Shown here one piece after another: positions 47,403 through 56,740 of a stretch of DNA of 64,000 nt. Position 1 is the stretch's first letter. Each line of letters starts with the position of its first letter. This stretch comes from Triangularia verruculosa (lineage: Eukaryota; Ascomycota; Sordariomycetes; Sordariales; Podosporaceae), in the NCBI GenBank assembly GCA_033296885.1, contig MU863945.1, forward strand, positions 124,001 through 188,000, written 5' to 3'. The translations under genes were made by a program, and so were the position numbers. A model generated the notes under the pieces. It was not told the DNA's origin. It ran no database searches and saw only the letters and a list, made by a program, of their open reading frames with translations.

Positions 47403-47552
47403 CTCCGCTGCAATTGGCCCGAGCGTCTAGCTCCATTTTCCACACAAAAATTCAACCTACCTCAAATTTCTAGACGACTTTTCTGCTCTTGTGGTTCGGA
47501 CCTGGGGGATTTTTCCATTTCACATCACGGTAAACCGAGGACATCAGCAACC

Positions 47553-49172
47553 ATGTCTCACCGCAGTGAGTAGCGCCCTCTCTTCGATATCCCGAATCTC
47601 TCGAGTTTTGAAACCCAATTTCAATGTGGCCGGATCTTCACGATGGGCGAATTTACGAGGACGTCTCGGGAGATCGGGAACGTTGCGATTGACGTCGGAC
47701 TGGGCGAGAAATTTGCAAACAGTGACAGAAAACTGACAACATGAATAGAGTACGAGGCCCCTCGCCATGGCTCTTTGGCCTACCTGCCGCGCAAGCGCGC
47801 TGCCCGCCATAGAGGAAAGGTCAAGTCGTAAGTGGAATATCAAAACCTTCTTCCCCTCCAGCTCCAGCCTCGGCCAAAGAAACGGAGGCTAACCATTGTG
47901 TACCATGACAGCTTCCCCAAGGACGACGCCAAGAAGCCCGTCCACCTGACGGCCGCGATGGGCTACAAGGCCGGCATGACCACCATCGTCCGCGACATGG
48001 ACCGCCCCGGTGCCAAGGCCAACAAGAAGGAAGTGGTGGAAGCTGTGACAATCATTGATACTCCTCCTGTACGCGCAACACAGCCCGCTTGGCTTTATTT
48101 ATGTCAATGGCTAACATCTTTTACAGATGATTGTTGTGGGTCTGGTTGGTGTAAGTCATTACTGTCCAGCTGAGGAAGACAAAGAGACGGTCGAATTAAC
48201 ACACGAGACAGTACATCGAGACTCCCCGCGGTCTCCGCTCCCTCACCACCGTCTGGGCCGAGCACTTGTCCGATGAAGTCAAGCGCCGCTTCTACAAGAA
48301 CTGGTACAAGTCTAAGAAGAAGGCCTTCACCAAGTACGCCAAGAAGCACTCCGAGAACAGCGGTGCCTCCATCACCCGCGAGCTCGAGCGGATCAAGAAG
48401 TACTGCACTGTCGTCCGCGTTCTTGCCCACACCCAGATCCGCAAGACCCCCCTCAAGCAGAAGAAGGCCCACCTCATGGAGGTCCAGATCAACGGTGGTT
48501 CCGTCGCTGACAAGGTCGAGTTCGGTCACGGCCTCTTCGAGAAGCCCGTCTCCATCGACACCATCTTCGAGAAGGACGAGATGATTGATGTTATTGCCGT
48601 CACCAAGGGTCATGGTTTCAACGGTGTCACCGCCAGATGGGGCACCAAGAAGCTTCCTCGCAAGACTCACAAGGGTCTCCGCAAGGTCGCCTGTATCGGT
48701 GCCTGGCATCCTTCCCACGTCCAGTGGACTGTTGCCCGTGCCGGTCAGATGGGTTACCACCACCGTACCTCGGTCAACCACAAGGTTTACCGTATCGGCA
48801 AGGGTGATGCTGATGACAACGCCGCCACCGAGATGGATGTCACCAAGAAGACCATCACTCCGTATGTTGACCCCTCTCCAGCGAGAATTCCAGATTTTTT
48901 TACTAACAAATCACAGCATGGGTGGCTTCGTCCGTTATGGCGAGATCAGGAACGACTTCGTCATGGTCAAGGGTTCCGTCCCCGGTGTCAAGAAGCGTAT
49001 CATGACTCTCCGCAAGTCCATGTTCACCCACACCTCCCGCAAGGCCCTCGAGAAGGTCGAGCTCAAATGGATCGATACCTCCTCCGAGTTCGGTCACGGT
49101 GCTTTCCAGACCCCAGCGGAGAAGAAGCAGTACCAGGGTACTCTCAAGAAGGACTTGGTCGCCAGCTCATAA
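47553..49172 (+). CDS. rpl3: 60S ribosomal protein L3 (uL3)
   Basis: Six exons: 47553-47565 (13 nt), 47749-47827, 47912-48068, 48127-48150 (24 nt), 48212-48861 and 48917-49172. They total 1179 nt and 392 aa, the normal length. Junctions restore MSHRKYEAPRHGSLAYLPRKR, then KVKSFPKDD, TPPMIVVGLVGYIETPRGLRSL and TITPMGGFVRYG. The core GHGFNGVTARWGTKKLPRKTHKGLRKVACIGAWHP is the uL3 loop near the peptidyl-transferase centre; in yeast the histidine of the WHP segment is methylated by Hpm1. Strong C-ending codon bias indicates high expression. The first intron (183 nt) is the longest found in this window and follows only 13 coding bases, a layout common in fungal ribosomal-protein genes. No snoRNA boxes are evident in the introns. 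Confidence 0.98.
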
Positions 49173-49602
49173 GCGGTGCCCAGTTTCTGATTTTATCGTT
49201 CATTCAATGGCAATGGTGTCACGGTTTTTTACTGCTTTGGGTGGGGACAACGGGATTCTACCTAGCATCATCAGCTTAGTATAGAGCTGCAGGAGAGGAA
49301 TGGGAAAATGAACCAATTGCCATTGACTTTTTGTGAAGTGTGGATGTGTTTTTTACAATCAATATACCCTTTTATTCAGCGTATCTTGTTGCCGCATCGT
49401 CCATGTGAGACTGGTGTGTGTGTGTGTGGACCACGGATGCCTCTGGCTCCAGAATACGCTCGTAGCACCAAAGTGGGTTCTCGGCCCTGTCCCTAAGCTG
49501 CCCCGCCGCAGCTCACTGGTCACAGCTCTCCAGCAAGAAACCTGCAGTTACATCATCGGCCGTTGCCCAAACTTGCAAACTGCCGGTTTTGGTTTGCTGC
49601 CC
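49173..49602. other. Short intergenic region, rpl3 3-prime flank
   Basis: 430 bp holding the rpl3 3-prime UTR and the promoter of the next gene. A (TG)n run is at about 49412-49424. The frame of the next gene happens to stay open through much of this region, but without an ATG before 49603. Confidence 0.5.
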
Positions 49603-50340
49603 ATGGCCATGATTGCGCCCCTTCAGCGCGGAGTTAGTCGAGTTATTTTGTCCCACGAGGTTCCCTCCCTCTTTCGCATTCCATTCCCTTCTTTACACTC
49701 GAACTATTTTAGCAGCGCTTCCGACTTGCGACTCCCACCAGCTCGGACATATCATTCTACCTGCCAAGCTACAACTACCGCTCTTGCCACCGCCCAACTC
49801 CGAACACGACTCTTTTCCACAACCACCGTCACCAAAATGTCAGACGAAGACTACCTCGCCTTCCTCAACAAGGCCAACGCCCCTCCTACCTCTTCCTCGA
49901 CTGCCCAAGCTCGGTCCACCTCTGACAAGCAAAACTTCAAGACTACCGACGCCGGCGTCGCCGTGCCAGAGGTTTTGAAGAAGGCAGTAGAGGGGAAGGT
50001 GTTTACTGCTGCGTCGTCGGAGACAGAGTCACCGTTTGAGGTGGTGGCGTTGAGGTTGAAGTCAGGAGAGGGGTTGCCGGATGAGGAGGAGTTTGCAGAG
50101 ATGATTGGGCACTCGAATCCGAAGGAGGCGGAGGTGGAGATTAGGGACCCGGTGGATTGGGATCCGAATGGGGAGAATAATGAGGTGCTGGATGCGGTGA
50201 GGGAGGCGGGGAAAGGAGGGGATGTGAGGGTTTATGAGGTGAAGGGGGATAAGAGGGGGGTTAGGGTTACTTATTGGGTTGTGACGGCGACGGAGGGGAG
50301 GGAGCTTTTGGGGGTTATGGGGGAGGGAGTTTTTACGTAG
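49603..50340 (+). CDS. Conserved fungal protein of unknown function, possible mitochondrial form
   Basis: A single exon. From the ATG at 49603 it is 245 aa; an internal ATG at 49837 (context ACCAAAATGTCAG) would give 167 aa. The core, MSDEDYLAFLNKANAPP to the end, resembles a small protein family I have seen only in filamentous fungi, without known function. The 78 residues between the two starts carry eight Arg, many Ser/Thr and only two acidic residues, ending RTRLFSTTTVTK, which is what a cleavable mitochondrial presequence looks like. Both starts may be used. The core has an acidic middle (FEVVALRLKSGEGLPDEEEF) and a beta-rich C-terminal end (DVRVYEVKGDKRGVRVTYWVVT). The second half of the gene uses G-rich, G-ending codons, unlike the C-ending bias of the neighbouring rpl3 gene. 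Confidence 0.72.
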   Translation: MAMIAPLQRGVSRVILSHEVPSLFRIPFPSLHSNYFSSASDLRLPPARTYHSTCQATTTALATAQLRTRLFSTTTVTKMSDEDYLAFLNKANAPPTSSSTAQARSTSDKQNFKTTDAGVAVPEVLKKAVEGKVFTAASSETESPFEVVALRLKSGEGLPDEEEFAEMIGHSNPKEAEVEIRDPVDWDPNGENNEVLDAVREAGKGGDVRVYEVKGDKRGVRVTYWVVTATEGRELLGVMGEGVFT

Positions 50341-51420
50341 GGAAGTTTTACGGAGTCAGGTCTGATTGCTGTTGCGGAGAGTCTATCGCTGGAAGGGTCT
50401 CTACATTTTTCCTGGTACTGAGGTGTCTCAGCTTGACAAGGATAGGAAAGGGGAGAAACTGGTTGAAGAAATGCAGGGAGGGACAAACAGGGACGAAGAA
50501 GAAAGAAATTCAAACCGGTCAGGGAGTTGGAAGGGAGGGGTGGGAGCCGGGATGGGATGGTTATGAGGCTACGACATGTAGGTTTGTTTGATGCTGAATA
50601 AGTGATCCAGCGGTGAAAGCAGTAGAACCAAAACTGGGCCAGCCACATGGCAATAGCAAGGCACACGAGGTAATCTATTTAGCGGTATGCAATGTTTCCA
50701 ATGAGTTTACAATATGACACAACATGATCCAAAGACACAACTTGTACGACCCTGAGCAATGCAAATGATGTATGCGGGGGCGGGGCAGTCAGCCATCGGG
50801 TAGGTGCCGATTCAGCTCTTGTCCCCGGCTGATTTTCTGTTCAACGCTCCGAAGAACCCACATAGGACAAAGAGAGAGAAAACAATGGAACCGTGCCCGA
50901 GACTGTTCTGATAGATTGTATCCATGCAATTCTGAATGCGTGTCTTGGAGTTTACCGAGACTCGGGGGAGACTCGATCTCGACCGCCCTGATTTAGAAGA
51001 AGCAACTGTTAATATGTGCCAAGCATGAAAGCATTTTCGTCCCATCATGTTTGCCCCGGGGACGGCCTGGACGGGGACGTGCATGCAGAATGCAGTGATG
51101 GCGGTGCAGTGGTTTTTTTACTGCGCTCATAGTGAGGCAAAAAGCAAACATTTCTAGTGGTAGGGAATGAAAGAAGAGGTGAGGTAGGCGCTTGGTGGTA
51201 CTTAGGTTAGCCCCACATTCCCTTTCTTTGGAGACGCTTTGCAATTGCACGACTTTAACTTCCACACTTCATTGGACTTGAGTGGCTCTTAAATTTAAAC
51301 AACTAAAAAGAGTACAGAGTCGCTTCTTTTGGTTTTTTTCTGCTGTTCTCAAAAAGCAGTTCTTTCTCTCTCTTCATCAAGGAGACATCAGACGGAAAGA
51401 CACACAGAGCGAAAGCAGCC
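50341..51420. other. Intergenic, 1.1 kb
   Basis: 3-prime flank of the unknown gene on the left and promoter of the next on the right. Short frames only; none is recognisable. A T7 run lies near 51113. No RNA gene is seen. Confidence 0.5.
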
Positions 51421-52214
51421 ATGTCCTTGTCATCTGGAGGCCCATCCGGTGGTGGAGTAGGAGGGAGTGGTGGGGACAACCATGGTCATGGTGGTGGTGG
51501 TCCATCGTCGTCTTCATTCACACCCTTCACCAAGAAATACAGCAGAGTTTTACCTAAGTCGTATATGAAGAAGACGGCGACCACAGCGACCATAGCGACC
51601 ACAGCGGCAACGGCGGCGTCGGGTTCGGGGTCAATCTCATCCATCGACGACGACGACGACGGCGCCTACACACCAGTCATGCACGATCGCCAGGCGAAGG
51701 GCAAGGACCCGTATCATTCGGGCGATGGGTCTGATGGTAGCGACTTGAGTGATCGGGAGTCTGGAGCTACGCCTTCCAAGTTGAGGTTGGTAGGTGGCGG
51801 GAGGTAAGCTCTTTCTCCCATTCAAGTTGGAAGGTGTTGGCTAACTTGGGCTATGTCAATTTACAGACCAGAGAAGGAGGATCCTGCTAGGGTAGAGCTT
51901 CGCCAGAAGGCGATTGCCTTTTTGGACAACCCAGAGCTGCTGATGATGTATGCTCAGAGCACGGGTGATGTTCGTCTTCCCCTCTTCTGGCTTCTCGGTT
52001 TTCTGTGATCCCTCTAACATCAACACCCGTTGAGCAGAGCATACCAGGCGCCCGTCTTCACTTTATGCGTATCCTATGTGGCTACGACGAGATTCCTCAG
52101 CATCCTTCGAGCGGCAAAGCGTCAGCGTCGACCTCACGTTTTGCCAGTCGATCCGATCATCCTGGACAGCATTCCCTCAACTCCCACAATCTCGGCGAGA
52201 ACCGTGGTCGATAG
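51421..52214 (+). CDS. Conserved hypothetical protein with a short C-terminal domain
   Basis: Three exons, 51421-51803, 51867-51969 and 52038-52214, joined across a 63-nt intron (GTAAGC...TTACAG, phase 2) and a 68-nt intron (GTTCGT...GAGCAG, phase 0; a CTAAC branch site lies in it). The product is 220 aa. The first 125 residues are Gly, Ser, Thr and Asp-rich and look disordered, with a basic patch KKYSRVLPKSYMKK. The folded part is short: PARVELRQKAIAFLDNPELLMMYAQSTGDSIPGARLHFMRILCGYDE, a helical motif I associate with uncharacterised Sordariomycete proteins. The remaining tail is Ser/His/Asn-rich. An alternative frame at the third exon (52030-52269) is open too but breaks this motif. Function unknown. 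Confidence 0.7.
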
Positions 52215-52424
52215 CCTCACTCCGTTTTACCCTGCCGCCCAGACCTATAATTTCGCCAACGATCATTGACTCTTGATGTACCCTTTAAGCAGCTTATTTA
52301 CCGCGTATTTTCTTGCTTCTGCAGCTTCTGGATATATAGTTTCTCACCCTAAGACATCTTCACCCCACAGCTTAGCACCATTATCACTCACGTGTACACC
52401 CAAATCTCGACCCTTATCATCAAC

Positions 52425-53123
52425 ATGCTGCCCGTACCTCTACCTACGCCGCCAATGGAAACCCAAGTTCATCCAGCCCGACAGCTAAACGAGGTACAGT
52501 CCCAGACACCTGAAGCTGCGCCACGACCAAGTATGGAGAGCATCGCTTTTGATATGAATGATCAAGACTTTCTTGCGCCTAGCGAGGCCTCTGTTTCGCC
52601 GGAACCTCCATCACCTCCCGAAGCCGGCTGCTTGGGCCTATTGGGGAGCCTCTTTCGCAACATGCTATGGCAGCACAGTGGCGAAACTCGACAGGGCGCA
52701 GGTGGTAATTTGGGGTCTGGACCAAGTCAAAGTGCCTATACAATTCCTCCCCGTGGCATCGGTCACTATGACGATGACGAAGGGTATTGGAGTCAATCAG
52801 AAATTGGAGATGGCGACGGTAATAGCACTCCCTCTGGTATCAGTCAAGGTGAAAACAAAGACGATCGGAGTCAGGAATCAGTGCCGGTGTGTGGTGGTGA
52901 TGGTCTAGTGCAACTTCCAACGAACAATGCGGAAACATCCGAGGAAATGGAGGGGGTCTGTCTTCAGTCTCATATCAAGCCTCCTGTGGCCTATATCAGC
53001 CTCCACATCCAACATCACCCGGATGCTCCAGCATGTATTCCAATGGACGATGTGGGAAGCCTTGACGTGTGGGATCCTGATGATGATGAAAGCTGGGGAT
53101 TGGAGGACCTTTTTCAGGAGTAA
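52425..53123 (+). CDS. Hypothetical acidic protein
   Basis: A single exon of 232 aa from the ATG at 52425, only 210 bp after the previous stop and on the same strand. It is rich in Pro, Ser, Asp and Glu, with a short hydrophobic helix (GCLGLLGSLFRNMLW, about residues 67-81), a Gly/Ser/Asp-rich middle, and a conserved-looking acidic C-terminus (DVWDPDDDESWGLEDLFQE). No domain is recognised. The acidic end with bulky hydrophobics could act as an activation or protein-binding motif, but this is a guess. It may be a lineage-specific gene. Codon use is less biased than in neighbouring housekeeping genes. Confidence 0.55.
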   Translation: MLPVPLPTPPMETQVHPARQLNEVQSQTPEAAPRPSMESIAFDMNDQDFLAPSEASVSPEPPSPPEAGCLGLLGSLFRNMLWQHSGETRQGAGGNLGSGPSQSAYTIPPRGIGHYDDDEGYWSQSEIGDGDGNSTPSGISQGENKDDRSQESVPVCGGDGLVQLPTNNAETSEEMEGVCLQSHIKPPVAYISLHIQHHPDAPACIPMDDVGSLDVWDPDDDESWGLEDLFQE

Positions 53124-54112
53124 GGTGAGGAGAAAGATGAGGCGCGAGAAAAGACTATGACTGTTGGGTATTGTGAGAGCAAGAATCAAGCAACGTTGGA
53201 TTGGGGAAAGTGGCTGACTGGACACAGCCAAAGCTGAGAGGGTACTCGACTTTCTTCCTTTTCCTTGGTCATTTCAGTGGTATCGGCGGTTGGCTGGGGC
53301 TGTCATGGGGCGTATTGAGAGTGAGCGGCTTCTTTTTGTCCACATCATTCGACATCAGCGATTTTGTTATTCTGGTTTTATGAAATTTATGACCCAGCAG
53401 TGTGTTTACCGTTATGGTTTAGCATTGAGCATGCTATTTCAAGGACGCGCATGGTATGGATGGTTATGATTATAACACGAGGCATGCGGAACAAAAAGGA
53501 AAGAAGAAAATATAGCGGAGTAGCATGATAATAGGTAATTACGACATGAACAAGAATGAAGACTGTTCCTTTGAAGATAATATATTGATATGGGCGTTGG
53601 ACGACGGTGGTCGTATTCATTCGAGTTCAGGGGCCTTGGGTGTGTGCTTGAGAAAGCACGCGCTGGACAAAAAAGAGACAATGCTATATAAGATGAAGGC
53701 CTTCAAATATAGTAACATGCCTTCTGGAAATTCTTCGAGGTCTAATAAGTATCTTTTAAGGCCTGATTGATATCTTTAGACGCGTATAGGCTATTTCATA
53801 ATATCCCTACCGTTTAGGGGGAAGTCTCTGTGTAGGCGCCGAGCAAACAGGGCCGGGTCAAAGCTGCGGGTGAATGTTTTGTCCATGACGTGAAGAGTCA
53901 AATTATTCGCAGTTATGTGTATGGGACTCTTCAGATTCTCCTGAAGAATTTCCATGTTTTCGAATTAGAGAGCTCAAAAACCTGGAGGTTGGGGTTCCTT
54001 GGGGAGTTTTCTTACCTACCTCGTGCATGTCACACACAACGGCAACCCTACCTTACGTCTGTCAAGCACCCGCCTTCCGGAATGCTTTCTCCATCCAAAC
54101 GCACAAGGAACA
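53124..54112. other. Intergenic, 1.0 kb
   Basis: 3-prime flank of the hypothetical gene and upstream flank of tRNA-Gly. AT-richer than average at about 53340-53600. No protein or RNA other than the tRNA is seen. Confidence 0.5.
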
Positions 54113-54183
54113 GCATCAGTGGTTTAGTGGTAAAATCCATCGTTGCCATCGATGGGCCCCGTGTTCGATTCACGGCTGATGCA
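54113..54183 (+). tRNA. tRNA-Gly (GCC)
   Basis: A 71-nt cloverleaf. Acceptor arms GCATCAG and CTGATGC pair perfectly, with discriminator A. The anticodon stem CATCG/CGATG holds loop TTGCCAT, giving anticodon GCC. The T loop is TTCGATT with stem CCGTG/CACGG. There is no intron. A T4 run about 34 nt downstream may serve as pol III terminator. Confidence 0.97.
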
Positions 54184-54746
54184 TACTTATCGCTCTACAA
54201 CTTGGAGTTGACTTATACTTTTGTTATTTTTTACACTTTCACATCAGCCTCTGTTTAGGATTGATATCAAGCAATTAACTCTGAAATGATGGTTTTTTCT
54301 GCGTGCCCTCTAGGTAATCATCAGGAGGGGTAAAGCTGTGATATTGTCCCACTTCTTCCAAGTCGAGCATCTTGCCAACATCTTTGATCCAAGTCACGGG
54401 CGCAATGCCTGGAAGTCCAAACACACAGCTCTCAGAGACAATAGGTATCTTGTATTCAGATTCAGAGACTCAGGGAGGTGCACAGTCAAGGTAATGTGAT
54501 TACGTGTACGGAAGCTACCTTGGAGCTAAAGCGAACGAACATCCCGGAGGGTTTGAAAGGAGCAAGAAGAGAAAAGATTTGACTGAAGCAATCTATCCGG
54601 TCAATGAGCATGCATCGAAGTGCCGGCCAGACCCGTGACAAAACCATGATATATCGAGTTATCGTCAACCGCGGGTAAACGGCGTCCCATCAAACCGCTA
54701 TTGCCGGTAAAAACGTCATGGTGGAAGCCAACCAACTTCTCGTTGT
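54184..54746. other. Intergenic between tRNA-Gly and the secreted-protein gene
   Basis: About 560 bp, including the 3-prime flank of the minus-strand secreted-protein gene. Nothing recognisable is seen. Confidence 0.5.
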
Positions 54747-55365
54747 CTAGTTGATCTGAAGGGACTGGAAGTGCTCAGGGATATCCGCAGAGCTCGAAGC
54801 ATTGAAGCCGATGGTGACGCTAAGAAATTCAGAGTCAGTGTCATGTTGACCAAAATTAGACAAGTGTTTCTGTATAGGTAGGTAAGGTAGGTACTCACAG
54901 GCTGTCAAAATTCTCCTCATTCAGGCTGGTAAGATCGTACTCGGTGCCGTCCTCCAAGACCAAGGCGTCCGGCCTCTGGCACTCCTCCTTGACGTCCTTG
55001 GCGACGACACCGACGGGAACATCCACTCCGTTTCTCTTGCGGGAGACAAAGTTGTACCCGACGCCGGTGTAGAAGAAGTTGTTGGAGCGGTTGCAGATCC
55101 AGAGGTTGCCGTTGTTGCCCGAGATGGTCTGGAGTCTGTTGCAGTTGCCCTGGTCATAGCCTCGGCCCTGGAGGCTCCAGCCGGAGGGGATGCCGCGGAC
55201 GGCGACGGAGCGGTAGGGGGTGCTGGCGTTGGTGCCGCAGCAGGTGTTTGGGTTTCTGTTGTTGCAGCGGAGCTCGGAGCCGCCGCAGTCGTTGTTGCCG
55301 TGGAGGTAGAGGTCGATGGCCGAGGCGCTGGCGACGAGGGCGAGGAGGGCGGTGGTGTACTTCAT
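54747..55365 (-). CDS. Small secreted cysteine-rich protein, effector-like
   Basis: Two exons, 55365-54899 and 54819-54747, joined across a 79-nt intron (donor GTGAGT, acceptor CTTAG, phase 2). The spliced product is 179 aa. Without splicing the frame would stop at once after ENFDSL; splicing adds VTIGFNASSSADIPEHFQSLQIN. Residues 1-16 (MKYTTALLALVASASA) form a signal peptide. The mature part starts IDLYLHGNNDCGGSELRCNNRNPNTCCGTN and has seven cysteines, most in the first half, including a CC pair, plus Tyr/Gly-rich beta-like stretches. Small size, secretion and cysteine content match the class of fungal secreted proteins screened as effectors or antimicrobial proteins. No named family is recognised, and no toxic or virulence role can be claimed from the sequence. 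Confidence 0.82.
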
Positions 55366-56592
55366 GGTGATGATGGGGGTTTTGTTTGGGTGGACTGTTG
55401 AGGTGGCTTACCTGAGATAGGCGAGTTGGATTGGAGGAAGAGGTAGGAAGAAGTCGGATGATGATGGTGATGATGGAAATGATAACTGTCGAGGCCGAGG
55501 GTGTCCATCTCTTTATACACGGTCGAGGTTCATTAGTTTTCTCGTACTCGCCACTCGCCATGTTTGGTCGAGCAAAGTCACCCTCGTCATCTCGTCCTTG
55601 ACTCCTCCCATCACTTGTTCACAGTTCGGACTCGACAACCCGAAGACGCTGTTGTTCTTCGGACTCGAAGAAACTATTCACAATCCGAGCACTTGCTACC
55701 AACGGACTCAAAGAAGCTATCCTCATTCCAGGACGCGTTGTGAGTGATCCCAGCTTCAACTGGCTGAATCTGGATCATGAGATGATAGTTCCATAGAGTC
55801 AATCCGAGACCATAGTAGTATTATCCGAGGGAGTCGAATCACGGTTTTCATAAGAACCTGTCTGTTCTACGTTAGCTGTGTGTTGCATCTCCATTGCGGC
55901 TCGTAGTGCGAGACAGCAAGAATATTATCTCCATGCTGACGTAGTAAGCGCTACCCATTCGGGGATATCTGCGGTGTTAACCAACCGCTGGATTGGGAAA
56001 GCAGTTCGCTTTCATACTAGGAAAGTAGGAATACCTAGGAATGTAAATCTAGGAAGAGGAGAAAACGCGGCTCTCAGGAGTCGAAAGCGGCAGCTTATAC
56101 CCGGTAGTCGACAATACCAAACAGAAATGGTGATTCTAGCAGGGAAAGCGGGTGAACGATGGGCGATTCTACATGTTTTGTCAAGATCTCCATAGCAGAC
56201 GGAGTATTGCCCTTGCTTTCCTCATGGGAGTGTATTCTCCCAGAAAGAACCAGATTGGGAGTACGAGAGTTTAGTAGCTTTTTTCACGTAGGCTTTGATA
56301 ACCGCCATCACTCACGCTTGTTGGGGTCGTAGAACAATAGCTATCAGCTATAGAGAGGCCTTACCGCCACAAATGATCTCTGCAAAACTTGAAGTGGGCC
56401 TTGTTGCGTCGTGGTTGAGAAACAGCGCTCGTACATTGCATCGCGGCTCCTGTGTCTTCATGATCGTATTCTTGGGTAGTTTGCAGTCTCGATTGAATTT
56501 TCAGCAAGCAAGCCCACCGATCTCCAACTAAACCCTTCCTCCTAGTCCTGCCACTTGTTGCGTCTCTCCTCTTTAGAGTAAGAAATGCCACG
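55366..56592. other. Intergenic between the secreted-protein gene and 5S rRNA
   Basis: Promoter of the minus-strand secreted-protein gene at the left. An imperfect direct repeat of about 20 bp, beginning CGGACTC, lies at 55660 and 55703, with a shorter copy at 55627. No gene is seen. Confidence 0.5.
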
Positions 56593-56600
56593 TATAGATA
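56593..56600 (+). promoter_or_regulatory. TATA element of the 5S rRNA gene
   Basis: TATAGATA starting 29 bases before the first base of the 5S gene. Neurospora 5S genes are known to need an upstream TATA element at this distance as well as their internal promoter, so this supports a functional gene. Confidence 0.7.
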
Positions 56601-56621
56601 CTATTCCTGACAAGAGCTATC

Positions 56622-56740
56622 ACATACGACCATAGACAGCTGAAAATACGGGATCCCGTCCGCTCTCCCCTAGTCAAACAGCTGATCGCCGGACTAGTAC
56701 TCAGGTGGGTGACCACTGGGGAATCCCTGGTGTTGTATGT
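56622..56740 (+). rRNA. 5S ribosomal RNA, dispersed copy
   Basis: A 119-nt 5S gene. It opens with ACATACGACCATAG and closes with GTTGTATGT, which pair to form helix I. GGGATCCCGTCCGCTCTCCC and the internal C-box region (AGTACTCAGGTGGGTGACC) match fungal 5S sequences. A T run follows at once (pol III terminator). It stands alone, away from any rDNA repeat, as in Neurospora and relatives, where 5S genes are scattered singly. I see no mutation that would mark it as a pseudogene. Confidence 0.95.

Larger units (their letters stand above)
46746..47552. other. Corepressor 3-prime flank and rpl3 promoter
   Basis: About 0.8 kb. The left part is U/T-rich and fits a 3-prime UTR. The right part is the ribosomal-protein promoter, with an E-box CACGTGAC at 47284 and TTAGGG at 47397, and a pyrimidine-rich leader before the ATG. 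Confidence 0.6.

Noticed and set aside
52030..52269. Alternative frame for the third exon of the 51421 gene
   Set aside because: It would break the DSIPGARLHFMRILCGYD motif that continues smoothly from exon 2 in the chosen frame.
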